A DNA stretch of 9,065 bases from JAWOJF01 sp046481785 (lineage in GTDB: Bacteria; Bacteroidota; Ignavibacteria; Ignavibacteriales; Ignavibacteriaceae), in contig JAWOJF010000051.1 of NCBI GenBank assembly GCA_046481785.1, positions 1-9,065 on the forward strand. Reading direction: 5' to 3'. Shown here piece by piece: positions 1 through 7,900 of the stretch; position 1 is the stretch's first letter, and each line of letters starts with the position of its first letter. The notes under the pieces were generated by a model. That model searched no databases. It was given only the letters and a program-made list of their open reading frames with translations, and was not told the DNA's origin. The position numbers and the translations under genes were made by a program.

Positions 1-72
1 AAATGCTTTTGCTTTTACATCAATACCAAAAGTGTTGTATTTTTTTAAGGAGTAGTTTTCTTTTGTCTGCAT
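1..72 (-). CDS. murB: UDP-N-acetylenolpyruvoylglucosamine reductase, N-terminal fragment (runs off left edge)
   Basis: Reading the minus strand from the ATG at 72 gives 24 uninterrupted codons, beginning MQTKENYSLKKYNTFGIDVK and continuing to the window edge. The NYSLKxYNTFGIDVKAK pattern is the characteristic N-terminus of MurB, where the NTFG segment starts the FAD-binding domain. MurB uses NADPH to reduce UDP-GlcNAc-enolpyruvate to UDP-MurNAc in the cytoplasm, an essential step of peptidoglycan precursor synthesis. The start is well placed: an in-frame TAA lies three codons upstream (79-81), and the reading begins where MurB homologues begin. No strong Shine-Dalgarno is visible ahead of it; the upstream bases are A/T only. 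The gene is divergent from the mutase at 237. Only about 7% of a typical MurB is present, so the call rests on the N-terminal motif alone. Confidence 0.8.
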   Translation of the reverse strand, partial: MQTKENYSLKKYNTFGIDVKAKAF

Positions 73-236
73 ATATTGTTAATAGTTTATTCTTAAAAAT
101 AACCAATAATGATTAAATAATTCTATTCCGGAAAAATAAAATCATCCGCCTTAAACCTGACCTTTAAATAATGAATATTTTTTCTTACAATAGAAAAATA
201 CTTTGTTAATTTAGTATAAACGAATATGGATACTTT
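73..236. promoter_or_regulatory. Divergent murB / mutase intergenic region
   Basis: These 164 AT-rich bases separate the two divergent start codons, so both promoters should lie here or overlap the genes. A TATAAA at 215-220 on the plus strand could be a -10 for the mutase, but no convincing -35 sits 16-18 bases upstream (TTACAA at 185-190 is 24 bases away). No Bacteroidota-type TTTG / TAnnTTTG pair was seen. The mutase has only a weak GGA at 228-230, six bases before its ATG. The promoter role is inferred from gene orientation. Confidence 0.35.
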
Positions 237-1658
237 ATGCCTGACAAAATAAAATTCGGAACTGACGGCTGGCGCGGTATTATTGATGCTGATATTACTA
301 ATAAAACCATTGCAAACGCTGCCCAGGCCTTTGCCGATTTCCTTATTGCTCATAGTAAAGAGAAAGATATTCTTAAAGTGGCAATAGGACATGACGGCAG
401 GACTCACTCCCGCCCATGGGCTCTATTATTTGCCAGGGTTTTATCAGGGAATAATATTATTGCTTACCTGTCAGACAGGATTATCCCTACCCCAATACTT
501 TCGTATTATGTAAAAGCCAATAATCTAAGTGCCGGGGTAATGATAACTGCCAGCCATAATCCTGCGGAGTATAACGGGGTAAAATTTAAGGCACATCACG
601 GTGGGCCATTTTCATCGGAGCAGACTCATGAGGTTGAATCCTTATTAGGGAAAGAGCTTGTACAGGCGGATGATGACAAGATATACCAGATTGATATGCA
701 CGGTGTATATTTCCGTCATCTTGAGCGGTCAATTGATTTTGAATTAATTAAAACGGCAGGTTTGAATGTACTTATAGATTCAATGGCCGGAGCAGGGCAG
801 CAGGTTCTTGAAACTATGTTTATGAATTATAATATTCAAAGCAAAACTATCTATAAAATAGCTGAAAAAGATTTTGCCGGCAGAAAACCGGAACCTGTTG
901 AAAAAAACCTTACTCCCCTTAAAGAAGAACTGCTTAAAGGAGAATATTCTGCCGGACTTGCTACCGACGGTGATGCAGACCGGCTTGGGGTTTTAATGGA
1001 AAATGGAGAATGGCTGAGCGCTCAGGAAACAATAATTCTGCTTGGTGATTACCTGGTAAATAATAAAAATATAAAAGGAGATATTGTTAAAACTTTATCG
1101 GTAACCGATAAAGTGAGAAACCTTTTTGAGGGAAACGGAAGAAAAGTATTGGATGTGGAGGTTGGATTCAAAAATATCTCTGAAGTTATGATAGAGGAAG
1201 ACATTGCTTTCGGTTGTGAGGAAAGCGGCGGTTATGGATTTAATAACCATATACCCGATAAGGATGGCCTTTATTCTGCATTGCTGCTTTTAGAAATGCT
1301 GGCTTCAAGCGGGTATAAAAAGCTTAGCGATTTTGTCAGAGAGAAAAGGAAACAGTATGGGCCTGTTTACTACAGCAGAATTGATTTTGCATCAAACAAT
1401 AACATCACAGAAACTATTTCTAATATGTTCAGAAATCCACCGCAAACAATAGGAAATAAAAGTGTAGTTAGTTTCAGGGAACTGCATAGTATAAGAGGTA
1501 ATATTAACGGATTAAAGTTTTCTTTTAGCGGAAGTACACGATGGCTGCTTATCAGGGCATCGGAAACAGAGCCGGTAGTCAGGATTTATGCAGAAGGCAC
1601 CAGTAATGATGAGGTTAATGAATTTTTAGAAATGGGAAAGAATCTCTTCCGAAATTAA
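237..1658 (+). CDS. Phosphoglucomutase/phosphomannomutase (alpha-D-phosphohexomutase family)
   Basis: This 473-residue cytoplasmic enzyme interconverts hexose 1- and 6-phosphates (glucose and/or mannose), feeding nucleotide-sugar, glycogen and envelope polysaccharide synthesis. All four family signatures are present in order. The N-terminal FGTDGWRG is at 7-14. The catalytic phosphoserine loop TASHNP is at 104-109, with Ser106 carrying the phosphate. The Mg-binding loop DGDADR is at 244-249, with Asp244, 246 and 248 as ligands. The sugar-binding CEESGG is at 327-332, where many homologues have GEESG. The C-terminal phosphate-binding RASETEP is at 440-446. VGFKNI at 309-314 is also family-typical. 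Length is normal (450-480), so the gene looks intact. The ATG at 237 places the FGTDGWRG motif at the usual distance. An ATG at 226 is out of frame and closes after eight codons. Substrate preference cannot be read from sequence. GlmM (phosphoglucosamine mutase) is less likely because GlmM usually reads FGTDGIRG. Confidence 0.95.
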   Translation: MPDKIKFGTDGWRGIIDADITNKTIANAAQAFADFLIAHSKEKDILKVAIGHDGRTHSRPWALLFARVLSGNNIIAYLSDRIIPTPILSYYVKANNLSAGVMITASHNPAEYNGVKFKAHHGGPFSSEQTHEVESLLGKELVQADDDKIYQIDMHGVYFRHLERSIDFELIKTAGLNVLIDSMAGAGQQVLETMFMNYNIQSKTIYKIAEKDFAGRKPEPVEKNLTPLKEELLKGEYSAGLATDGDADRLGVLMENGEWLSAQETIILLGDYLVNNKNIKGDIVKTLSVTDKVRNLFEGNGRKVLDVEVGFKNISEVMIEEDIAFGCEESGGYGFNNHIPDKDGLYSALLLLEMLASSGYKKLSDFVREKRKQYGPVYYSRIDFASNNNITETISNMFRNPPQTIGNKSVVSFRELHSIRGNINGLKFSFSGSTRWLLIRASETEPVVRIYAEGTSNDEVNEFLEMGKNLFRN

Positions 1659-1669
1659 AGGTTATAAGA

Positions 1670-1691
1670 GCATACAGCTATGTCTGTATAC
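1670..1691. terminator. Inverted repeat between convergent genes, candidate bidirectional terminator
   Basis: ATACAG (1672-1677) and CTGTAT (1684-1689) are perfect complements around a six-base loop. One further G-C pair (1670/1691) closes beyond a mismatch. It sits in the 43-base gap between the mutase stop and the stop of the LolA-like gene, where a shared terminator is expected. The stem is short and the following plus-strand bases are T-rich but not a clean T run, so termination is only plausible. Confidence 0.4.
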
Positions 1692-1701
1692 CATTTAATT
1701 C

Positions 1702-2394
1702 TTACTTCTTATCTTCCTCAAAAACAGTGTCGGGGATACCTTTATTTACTTTATAATTTGAATAAGTTATAAATACTTTTCCTTCGGATGATTTTTTCCT
1801 CTGTTTAGTATTTTTTTGGGGCTCCATCTCCCCTGCCATACCTTTGTTGATATTAAGCTGGTCTGTATTAAAAGAAAATTTAATTGATGAAGGGAGCGGA
1901 TATCGATCGTTATCATCTTCATATTTCAAATCGATTAAGAATGTACCTGCAATTTTTGTAGTGGTTTCTATTTTACGGATTATTTTCCTGGATTGGTCAA
2001 TCCAAAAAGTATTTAACACTATATCACTGTGTCCCCCAATCGGAATTACTTTAACCACAGACACATTTTTGCCGTCCAATTTTTCTTCCCCCTGGTAAAT
2101 AGCAGTGTAATTTTCCTTTAATAAAGAAAGCGGCGAAAAATTAATACCTTCCCGGGGGAGCATGGCAAATTTATCAGATTTAATTTTGATTTTATCAGGC
2201 TGTTTATAAAATATTGTTGCTTCGGATACAGGCGCTTTAATAAAGTCAATATCCACCTTAATTTTTACGTCAACTTCATAATCCTGCACTGAACTAAAAT
2301 GTTTTTTTACATCATCAAGTATTTTATCCGGGTCTTTTTCCTGTGCAATCAGCCCCGGGATAAATAATATTACAAGTATTAAAATATTCTTCAT
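1702..2394 (-). CDS. LolA-like outer-membrane lipoprotein-sorting family protein, secreted
   Basis: This 230-residue protein opens with a signal peptide: MKN, a hydrophobic stretch at 4-16 and a probable signal peptidase I site after LIA (17). There is no cysteine, so it is not a lipoprotein. The mature part looks like the LolA/LolB/RseB fold. It has an amphipathic N-terminal helix (about 22-36), then beta-rich segments including YKQPDKIKIK (63-72), LDGKNVSVVKVIP (106-118), FWIDQSRKIIRKIE (130-143) and a C-terminal YSNYKVNKGIPDTVF (211-225). That last pattern is common in this family. A Met/Lys-rich stretch at about 185-203 looks like a loop insertion. LolA-fold proteins bind acyl chains in the periplasm; a chaperone or lipid/lipoprotein carrier role is inferred. 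The start is supported by GGAG five bases upstream (2400-2403 region). It lies 106 bases downstream of the permease on the same strand, probably as the last gene of that operon. Canonical LolA is less likely than a paralogue tied to this transporter. Confidence 0.75.
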   Translation of the reverse strand: MKNILILVILFIPGLIAQEKDPDKILDDVKKHFSSVQDYEVDVKIKVDIDFIKAPVSEATIFYKQPDKIKIKSDKFAMLPREGINFSPLSLLKENYTAIYQGEEKLDGKNVSVVKVIPIGGHSDIVLNTFWIDQSRKIIRKIETTTKIAGTFLIDLKYEDDNDRYPLPSSIKFSFNTDQLNINKGMAGEMEPQKNTKQRKKSSEGKVFITYSNYKVNKGIPDTVFEEDKK

Positions 2395-2445
2395 TTTTTC
2401 TCCACTAAACTTATATACTGCAATAACCGTAATGTGTTCCTTGTT

Positions 2446-2473
2446 TTATGAGGGTTTATTAATACCTTCATAA
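2446..2473. repeat. 10-bp hairpin in the permease / LolA-like gap
   Basis: TTATGAGGGT (2446-2455) can pair with ACCTTCATAA (2464-2473) around the eight-base loop TTATTAAT. Read as plus-strand RNA it has one G-U pair; read as the minus-strand transcript of this operon that position is an A-C mismatch. It has no T run after it on the minus strand, so it is not a standard terminator. It could be an mRNA processing or stability element between the two genes, or chance in AT-rich DNA. Confidence 0.35.
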
Positions 2474-2500
2474 CCGGCAGTTTTACATTCTTATTTAATT

Positions 2501-3340
2501 TCAGGATAAAATATCCTTCCTCTTAAATATAAAGATCGTCACAAAGTAAAACACCGCCACATGTGCTGCCAGAATCAAAACCGATTTTGTTACTTCACCG
2601 AAGTTTATAGGATCATCAAAAAATAAACGCCACGATGATGAATATGTTGTAAATAAATACGGCTCAATATCCTGGAATATATCCACCGGTATTTGAGAAA
2701 TAACCAGGAAAATAATTATTATGGCCATAGTAGTAACTATTGGTCCAATTGCATTCTCAACAAGTGAAGATAAAAGAAAGGCAAGCGATGCAACTACCAG
2801 CATACTTAAAGCTGCAAAACCATAACTTAACAGGAATCTCCAGAAAACATCATCTCTGGCAAAGATAACCAAACCGCCCGGTTTAAGCACTATCAGTTCC
2901 CCGGATCCAAACAGAACAAAACCAAGAACAAGACTTACAAAAGCAAGCCAGCAAACCAGTAAGGTTGTATAAATCATCCCTGCTAAAAATTTTGAAGTAA
3001 TCAGGCTGAATCTTGAAACAGGCCGGGTAATTAATAAGCGGTAGGTTCCGGCAGTAGCTTCCCCTGCCAAAAGATCGCCGGCAACAAGTGCAATTAAAAA
3101 CGGAATCTGTATGTGCAGGGTGTTTAAAATCAGGTATGAAATCAGGTAACCGTTCAGCAGGTTTCCCACAAAAACAAATGACTGCTGTATATCCCTTGTC
3201 ATAAAATCGATTGATCTTTCACCCTGTATATACATTGCTATCTGTACAAGAGCTACAATAAGGGCAATAGCAATAAAACCTATATAGGTTCTCCACTTCT
3301 TGAATATCTTATAAAGCTCAATATTTATTATAGTGATCAT
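2501..3340 (-). CDS. ABC-2 type transporter permease subunit
   Basis: This 279-residue integral inner-membrane protein should form the membrane channel half of an ABC exporter with the ATPase encoded just upstream. Six hydrophobic segments are visible at roughly 18-38, 61-89 (long, possibly broken), 118-144, 168-192, 197-217 and 252-272. The short N-terminal amphipathic stretch (IELYKIFKKWRTY) and the cytoplasmic-loop motif GEATAGTYRLLITRPVSR (93-110) are typical of ABC-2 / NatB / BcrB-like permeases, where this loop contacts the ATPase. Its ATG (3338-3340) overlaps the ATPase stop in an ATGA arrangement, which implies translational coupling and a fixed subunit ratio. An AGGCAGG stretch within the ATPase end can serve as ribosome binding site. 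Length is normal for a single permease. The exported substrate cannot be read from sequence; drugs, peptides, lipids and ions are all known in the family. Confidence 0.88.
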   Translation of the reverse strand: MITIINIELYKIFKKWRTYIGFIAIALIVALVQIAMYIQGERSIDFMTRDIQQSFVFVGNLLNGYLISYLILNTLHIQIPFLIALVAGDLLAGEATAGTYRLLITRPVSRFSLITSKFLAGMIYTTLLVCWLAFVSLVLGFVLFGSGELIVLKPGGLVIFARDDVFWRFLLSYGFAALSMLVVASLAFLLSSLVENAIGPIVTTMAIIIIFLVISQIPVDIFQDIEPYLFTTYSSSWRLFFDDPINFGEVTKSVLILAAHVAVFYFVTIFIFKRKDILS

Positions 3341-4260
3341 GTGCCTGCCTTTTCAGTAATATTCAGGAAGTATTCTTCAAGTGAGCGGGTGGGAATTACA
3401 GCGCTTACTGCAATATTATTATCAACCAAATATTTGTTCAGGGATGCTATTTCTTCCGGTTCCAGGTTAAAAATTACCTTTTCAGCGGTAATTGATTCAA
3501 CCTTATTGATCCAGGCAGTAGTGCTTAAAACCTCTTTTGCCCTGTCAGTATTGTCTACTTCAAAAGTTACACGTAGTTTATTTGCATTAAGTAAATCCTG
3601 AACATACCCCTCAACTTTGGTAGAACCTTTATTTATAATAATCATCCTGTTTGCAACAAGTTCAACTTCATAAAGTATATGCGAAGAAAGGAAAATTGTT
3701 TTCTGTTTTTCTTTACTTAAATAGAGAATCAGGTCCCTTATTTCTTTCATTCCCTGCGGATCGAGGCCGGTTGTAGGTTCATCAAGAATAATAAGGTCCG
3801 GATCATGAAGGAGGGCCTGTGCAAGTCCAAGTCTCTGTTTCATCCCGTGAGAAAATGTTTTTACTTTGCTTTTATACCTCTTTTCAAGCCCAACAAGTTC
3901 CAGTATCTCCATTATTCTTTTTTTGGAAACATCTGTCCATGAAAGTCTGCCGAGAATCTCAAGGTTTTTATATGCGGAGAGATAGCCGTAAAAATCCGGT
4001 TTTTCTACAATAGCACCTACACGTTTTAATATTTCAATCCGGTTTTGTTTAAGAGGTTTATCAAAAATTCTTATTTGTCCGTTGTTTGGAGTTATAAGTG
4101 AGAGCAGCATCCGTATTGTGGTACTTTTGCCGGCACCATTGGGCCCCAGGAATCCAAAAACATCCCCTTTATATACCGATAAACTAAGGTTATCAACAGC
4201 TTGTAAATTCTTAAACTTTTTCGAGAGATTAACTGCTTCAATAATTTTTTCTTCGTTCAA
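3337..4260 (-). CDS. ABC transporter ATP-binding protein (BcrA/CcmA-like subfamily), TTG start
   Basis: This 307-residue cytoplasmic ATPase should drive the adjacent permease. The nucleotide-binding domain is complete. Walker A is GPNGAGKST (39-47). The Q-loop position is Glu86, in VGAIVEKPDFYGYLS. The signature is SHGMKQR (137-143), replacing LSGGQ. Walker B is LIILDE (156-161) with catalytic Glu161, followed by the D-loop GLDP (165-168). The switch is His194 in LSSH. Glu in the Q-loop and SHGMK signatures are common in BcrA/bacitracin-type exporters. Residues from about 225 form the extra C-terminal domain often seen in this subfamily. The only sensible start is TTG at 4260: no in-frame ATG occurs before the upstream stop near 4324, and GGGAG lies four bases ahead. 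The gene overlaps the permease by four bases and is the first gene of the operon. It diverges from nrdJ across a 697-base gap. Confidence 0.93.
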   Translation of the reverse strand: MNEEKIIEAVNLSKKFKNLQAVDNLSLSVYKGDVFGFLGPNGAGKSTTIRMLLSLITPNNGQIRIFDKPLKQNRIEILKRVGAIVEKPDFYGYLSAYKNLEILGRLSWTDVSKKRIMEILELVGLEKRYKSKVKTFSHGMKQRLGLAQALLHDPDLIILDEPTTGLDPQGMKEIRDLILYLSKEKQKTIFLSSHILYEVELVANRMIIINKGSTKVEGYVQDLLNANKLRVTFEVDNTDRAKEVLSTTAWINKVESITAEKVIFNLEPEEIASLNKYLVDNNIAVSAVIPTRSLEEYFLNITEKAGT

Positions 4261-4264
4261 AATT

Positions 4265-4269
4265 CTCCC
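4265..4269 (-). promoter_or_regulatory. Ribosome binding site supporting the TTG start of the ABC ATPase
   Basis: On the minus strand GGGAG occupies these bases, four bases before the TTG at 4260. It is the strongest Shine-Dalgarno match near this gene's start and decides the non-ATG start. About 35 bases further upstream, TATAAA (4304-4309, minus) is a possible -10 box, but no good -35 partner was found. Confidence 0.6.
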
Positions 4270-4665
4270 GTTTTTACATGTACAATGGGCTAAAGTCCCC
4301 TCTTTTATACCGTAAATTAAATGCTATTGTTTATTAATTAAAAGTTTATTACTTGAACGGTTAAACCAATAGATAAATACTGATATTAGCATTACGAAAT
4401 TAAGCAAAAAACGGACTATTTCCCGGGTAAAAATACACGGAGATAGCTTAATTAAAGCAGGTATGAAAACTTGCAATAGTTCTTTGAAAACAAGTTGTGA
4501 ATTATTTTCATATAAAGTTCTGTTACTGAATGTTTAGCTTTTATTGAAGAAAAGTTTCAGTAGATTGTGATCGGGAATATGAAACATAAAAAATTTTTCA
4601 ATTAAACAATGCAGTTTTGAAAAAATAAAATTTTTTGCTTGGATTTATCATCTGTTTTTTTATCA

Positions 4666-4679
4666 CCGGAAATTTCCGG
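4666..4679. promoter_or_regulatory. Perfect 14-bp palindrome CCGGAAATTTCCGG, candidate operator
   Basis: CCGGAAATTTCCGG is a perfect dyad and a GC-containing island in otherwise A/T-only surroundings. A symmetric site of this size in a divergent intergenic region suits a dimeric regulator such as a TetR-, MarR- or HTH-family protein. It could also fold as a 5-bp stem with an AATT loop. No regulator gene is visible in the window and no second copy was seen. Confidence 0.35.
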
Positions 4680-4803
4680 AAATATTTTTAAAAAATTTAA
4701 CTTGGTTTTTAGAAAATTATTAATAACATTTGTTTCAGCTTTTAGTTCAAAAAAAATTTTTTAAAAAAGAAATATTTTATGTTTTCTTTTAAAAGATTTT
4801 TTT

Positions 4804-4903
4804 TTAGTTTGAAATTAAAACCTCATAAAAAATTCAAACAAAAAAAATTTTGAGATGGCAGAAGAAAAATTTTCATCAAACATCTTACCTGATTTCAAAC
4901 TAA
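4804..4903 (+). repeat. 12-bp perfect inverted repeat in the nrdJ leader
   Basis: TTAGTTTGAAAT (4804-4815) and ATTTCAAACTAA (4892-4903) are exact reverse complements separated by 76 bases. If transcribed they would close a roughly 100-nt leader structure ending 54 bases before the nrdJ ATG. The enclosed segment has smaller possible pairings (AGATG with CATCT) and two further CAAAC motifs (4835-4839, 4877-4881), besides the one in the right arm. A regulator-binding pair or an RNA stem are both possible; the function is unknown. Confidence 0.4.
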
Positions 4904-4944
4904 CTAAATTCCCCTTAATATTTTTTTTAACACCCACTTTAAGT

Positions 4945-4951
4945 AAGGGAG
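4945..4951 (+). promoter_or_regulatory. nrdJ ribosome binding site
   Basis: AAGGGAG lies six bases before the ATG at 4958, an optimal spacing, and fixes the nrdJ start. CCCTTA at 4912-4917 is complementary to TAAGGG at 4944-4949, and a nearer CCCACT (4933-4938) can pair with AGT (4942-4944) plus GGG (4947-4949) across a two-base bulge. The site may therefore be partly masked in the mRNA. Confidence 0.8.
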
Positions 4952-4957
4952 TGACTT

Positions 4958-7900
4958 ATGCAAATTAAAAGATTATTTACACAGGCAAACAGGGATCCTC
5001 TCTCCTCATTTGAGTTTGTAAAGCGTACATCTGAAATTAAAAATCCTGACGGCTCAATAGTATTCAGGATGGAAGATGTTTACGTTCCGGGAGAATGGTC
5101 GCAGGTTGCTACTGATATAATCGCGCAAAAATATTTCCGTAAGGCGGGTGTGCCTAAGTTGCTTAAAAAGGTAAAAGAAAAAGGTGTTCCGGCATGGCTG
5201 CAGGCTGCCAAAGCCGATGTTGAAAAAATGGAACAACTTCCGGAAAAAGAAAGATATTCTTCTGAAACAGATTCGAGGCAGGTATTTCACCGTCTTGCCG
5301 GCTGCTGGACCTACTGGGGATGGAAAGCAAAATATTTTGATACCGAAGAAGATGCAAAAGCTTATTATGATGAAATGCTGTTTATGTTTGCAAACCAGAT
5401 GGCTGCACCAAACTCACCACAATGGTTTAATACGGGGTTAAACTGGGCTTATGGAATATCAGGTCCCTCACAGGGGCATTATTATGTAGATTATGAAACA
5501 GGTGAATTAACTGCATCTTCTGATGCATATACTCATCCCCAGCCTCACGCATGTTTTATCCAGTCAGTTAAAGATGACCTGGTAAATGAAGGGGGCATAA
5601 TGGATCTGTGGGTCCGTGAGGCAAGACTGTTTAAATACGGCTCAGGAACCGGCTCAAACTTTTCCGAAATACGCGGATCAAGCGAACCTTTAAGCGGCGG
5701 CGGAAGATCATCCGGACTAATGTCTTTCTTAAAGATAGGCGACCGTTCTGCAGGTGCAATTAAATCAGGCGGTACTACACGCAGGGCAGCTAAAATGGTT
5801 ACTCTCGATCTGGATCATCCTGATATTGAAGAATATATTAACTGGAAAGTTACCGAAGAACAAAAAGTTGCCGCTCTTGTTGCAGGCTCAAGGCTCTGCA
5901 ATATCCATTTAAATGCTATTATGAATGCATGCTATGAAGAACATCCTGAAAATGACAGGTTTAACAAGCAGCTTAATAAAAAATTAAAACACGCAGTACT
6001 TGAAGCAAGAAAAGCCCAAATCCCCAATAACTATATTGAACGTGTCATTCATCTTGCAAAACTTGGTTTTAAATCAATTGAATTCCCTACTTATGATACT
6101 GACTGGAACTCTGACTCTTATGCTACTGTATCAGGACAAAATTCCAATAATTCAATCCGTGTTAATAATGATTATATGAACGCAGTTATAAATGACGGTA
6201 ACTGGAATTTGTACTGGCGTGTAGAAAAGAAAAAAGCTAAAGCAGAAAAAAGAACGCCTAAACCGTATAAAACTCTTAAGGCAAGGGATCTTTGGGAACA
6301 GATTTCATTTTCAGCATGGGCTTGCGCTGATCCGGGAATTCAGTTCCATACTACTATTAATGAATGGCATACCTGTCCGGAGGATGGCGAAATAAAAGCT
6401 TCGAACCCATGCAGCGAATATATGTTCCTTGATGATACTGCATGTAATTTAGCTTCGCTTAACCTTGTAAAATTCTATAACACTGAAAAACAGCAGTTCA
6501 ATATAGAAGCTTACAGGCATGCTACAAGATTATGGACTATAGCCCTCGAAATAAGCGTACTTATGGCACAGTTCCCCAGCAGGGAAATTGCACGGTTAAG
6601 TTATGAATTCAGAACCCTTGGTTTAGGTTATGCTAATCTTGGTTCTTTATTAATGCAGCAGGGTATTCCTTATGACAGCAATGAAGCATTTGCTATATGC
6701 GGAGCACTTACCGGTATTATGCATATGTCTTCTTATGCTGCTTCTGCCGAAATGGCTCAGCACCTTGGGCCTTTCCCTAAGTATGACAGCAATAAAGATC
6801 ATATGCTGCGTGTAATAAGGAACCATAGAAGAGCAGCATACAATGTACCTAAAGAAGAGTATGAAGGGCTTTCAATTTATCCCGTAGGCATCAATCCAAA
6901 ATACTGCCCGTCAGACCTCTTACAGGCTGCCAGGGAAGATGCTGACAGGGCTCTTGAACTTGGAACCCTGCATGGATACAGAAATGCCCAGGTTACCGTA
7001 ATTGCTCCTACAGGCACTATAGGGCTTGTAATGGATTGCGACACCACCGGTGTTGAACCTGATTTTGCACTGGTTAAATTTAAAAAACTGGCAGGCGGCG
7101 GGTACTTTAAGATTATAAACCAGTCTATTCCACCTGCTCTTGAAAGATTAGGATATAATAAAGACCAGATAACCGAAATTGCAAAGTATGCCAAAGGCTC
7201 AGGTACACTTGCCGGATGTCCTTATATAAATCCCGAATCACTAAGAGCAAAAGGTTTTACAGAAGAAATTCTTGCAAAACTTGATAAAGTACTCCCTTCA
7301 GTTTTTGAGATCGGCTTTGCATTTAATAAATACACCCTGGGTGTGGATTTTATTACCAAAAAACTGGGGTTCTCTGAAGATGAAGTAAGTTCATATGATT
7401 TTAATCTTCTTGCCTCATTAGGTTTCTCCAAACAGGAGATTGCATCTGCAAATGATTACATCTGCGGAACAATGACAATTGAAGGCGCACCCTTCTTAAA
7501 ACATGAACATTACCCTATTTTTGATTGCGCAAACAAATGCGGTAAAAAAGGAACAAGATTTATCCGCGCAATGGCGCATATAAGAATGATGGCTGCAGCT
7601 CAGCCGTTTATATCAGGAGCAATTTCAAAAACCATTAACCTTCCAAACCAGGCTTCAGTTGAGGATATTAAAGATGCTTATATGCAGTCATGGAAACTTG
7701 GAATTAAAGCAAACGCACTGTACCGTGATGGTTCAAAACTTTCTCAGCCGCTAAACTCTGTAAGTGAAGAAGAACTTGAAGCAATTTTGGAAGAGAAAGA
7801 ACAGAATGATATAATAAAAGTTGCTGAGAGAATTATTCACCGTTATATTGCTAAAAGAAGGAGATTGCCGGACAGAAGAACCGGGTATACCCAGAAAGCA

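Larger units (their letters stand above)
4261..4957. promoter_or_regulatory. Long AT-rich divergent intergenic region with nrdJ leader
   Basis: No convincing gene lies in these 697 bases. The left third (to about 4560) is ordinary AT-rich DNA. From 4588 on, A and T homopolymer runs dominate, for example A6T5 at 4588-4598, A8T6A6 at 4749-4768 and a T9 run at 4797-4805. The region holds a perfect 14-bp palindrome, a 12-bp inverted repeat and a strong nrdJ ribosome binding site, each listed separately. Both the ABC operon and nrdJ promoters should be here. I looked for paired NrdR boxes and for the conserved B12-box and receptor-core motifs of a cobalamin riboswitch and recognised neither. Without a promoter call, the transcript start and leader length remain unknown. 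Confidence 0.5.

Noticed and set aside
123..407. 94-codon minus-strand open frame over the mutase start
   Set aside because: It overlaps the conserved N-terminus of the mutase in antisense and has no family resemblance or ribosome binding site.
237..1658. Assignment of the mutase as GlmM
   Set aside because: The N-terminal motif is GTDGWRG rather than the GTDGIRG usual in GlmM, so the general hexomutase call is safer.
4281..4330. Earlier start for the ABC ATPase
   Set aside because: The in-frame extension to the stop near 4324 contains no ATG, GTG or TTG with a good ribosome binding site; the TTG at 4260 with GGGAG fits best.
4463..4537. 24-codon frame MKTCNSSLKTSCELFSYKVL... in the intergenic region
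   Set aside because: It is very short, has a poorly spaced ribosome binding site and resembles no known peptide.
4261..4957. Cobalamin riboswitch or NrdR boxes upstream of the B12-dependent reductase
   Set aside because: Neither the B12 box nor the receptor core could be recognised, and no paired NrdR-type 16-mers were seen. A covariance-model search would be decisive.
6877..7194. 105-codon minus-strand open frame inside nrdJ
   Set aside because: It is an antisense shadow of a highly conserved part of NrdJ that includes the PTGTIG loop.
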